Source of the DNA: Puniceicoccales bacterium
GTDB lineage: Bacteria > Verrucomicrobiota > Verrucomicrobiia > Opitutales > JAIRKQ01
NCBI GenBank assembly: GCA_031279395.1
Contig: JAITIO010000057.1
Span: 1-15,281 of the forward strand
Reading direction: 5' to 3'
Length of the DNA stretch: 15,281 nt
The position numbers and the translations under genes were made by a program. Below are positions 14,938 to 15,281 of the stretch, in pieces. Numbering within the stretch: the first letter of the stretch is position 1; each line of letters begins with the position of its first letter. The notes under the pieces are model-generated. The model saw nothing but the letters and a program-made list of their open reading frames with translations. It was not told the origin of the DNA and searched no databases.

Positions 14938-15281
14938 ATGAAAAAAGAAAAAATAAACTTCACGAAGGCGGCGATATTGGAAATAAAACCACCGGAAAAA
15001 GAGTATGTAATATATTGCGATTCGAAGGAGAAAGGTCTATGCTTACGGGTGCTATCGACCGGATCGAAAACTTTCATATTCCAAAAATACATAGAAGGGA
15101 AAATTGCCCGCATAGTGATCGCCCCTTTTCCGGACATAACGGTGGATGAGGCACGGAAAAGGGCTCAACAGATAAAAGGGCAGCTGGCAGAAGGGAAGAA
15201 TCCTCTGAAGGAAAAAGAAAAAGCAGCTGATGAGAAGACGTTTGGTGAAGCGTATAAGTTATTTATGGAAAAATATGCTAA
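14938..15281 (+). CDS. Tyrosine-recombinase integrase, N-terminal part (DUF4102 arm-binding domain)
   Basis: The frame starts at the ATG at 14938 behind a purine-rich stretch (agaaagag) and runs off the window after 114 codons. The translation begins MKKEKINFTKAAILEIKPPE and shows the DUF4102 integrase arm-site DNA-binding fold: YCDSKEKGLCLRVLSTGSKT, FIFQKYIEGKIARIVIAPFP, and the typical ITVDEARKRAQQIKGQLAEG-KNP ending. The start of the core-binding domain (TFGEAYKLFMEKYA) is also visible. The catalytic domain with Arg, His and Tyr lies outside the window, so activity cannot be judged. Members of this P4/CP4-type integrase group usually insert at tRNA genes, which fits the adjacent tRNA-Cys fragment. 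The gene points away from the fragment, so the element probably extends to the right. Confidence 0.9.
   Translation, partial: MKKEKINFTKAAILEIKPPEKEYVIYCDSKEKGLCLRVLSTGSKTFIFQKYIEGKIARIVIAPFPDITVDEARKRAQQIKGQLAEGKNPLKEKEKAADEKTFGEAYKLFMEKYA

Noticed and set aside
1..15281. CRISPR array or phage defence system
   Set aside because: No regularly spaced direct repeats were seen. The only helicase that might suggest defence sits among housekeeping genes with no methylase, nuclease or phospholipase partner.

Overview
The window looks like a stretch of bacterial chromosome from a moderately A+T-rich member of the PVC group, most likely Verrucomicrobiota/Opitutae and possibly host-associated. This is an inference from gene style: a short single-core EF-Ts of 195 residues next to rpsB, an Obg without a C-terminal extension, a highly divergent phosphofructokinase-like protein, and an SNF2 helicase paired with a DUF721/DciA-like gene. 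No rRNA or other phylogenetic marker is present to settle it.

Layout. Positions 1-3103 (+) hold the 3' part of an IPT/TIG-domain protein followed after 16 bases by glgB. glgB meets, stop codon over stop codon, an unrecognised 583-residue repeat protein read leftwards (3100-4851). That gene has a tandem pair of 20-bp palindromic units lying over its probable promoter. A 334-bp gap with two hairpins and a possible 38-codon ORF separates it from a leftward MATE-family efflux pump. A divergent region with a good promoter starts the rightward cluster obgE - SNF2 helicase - DUF721/DciA-like gene (6727-10657), the last two almost touching. Convergent to it is rpsB-tsf (leftward, 12120 to 10710). From the rpsB divergent region tsaD runs rightward and converges on a leftward gene encoding a phosphofructokinase-fold protein that has lost its catalytic motifs.

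The right end (14470-15281) differs in character. A 468-bp A+T-rich gap contains the 3' half of a tRNA-Cys(GCA) gene, complete with encoded CCA but lacking a D arm and a matching 5' acceptor strand. It is followed by the start of a tyrosine-recombinase integrase with an N-terminal DUF4102 arm-binding domain. I read this as the edge of an integrative element whose attachment site lies in tRNA-Cys; the element would continue beyond the window.

Most genes are housekeeping: glycogen branching, ribosome assembly and translation, tRNA t6A modification, replication or chromatin remodelling. The items most worth pursuing are the repeat protein with its palindromic control region, the apparent phosphofructokinase pseudoenzyme, and the tRNA-Cys/integrase boundary. 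No CRISPR array, restriction system or recognised toxin-antitoxin pair was seen.
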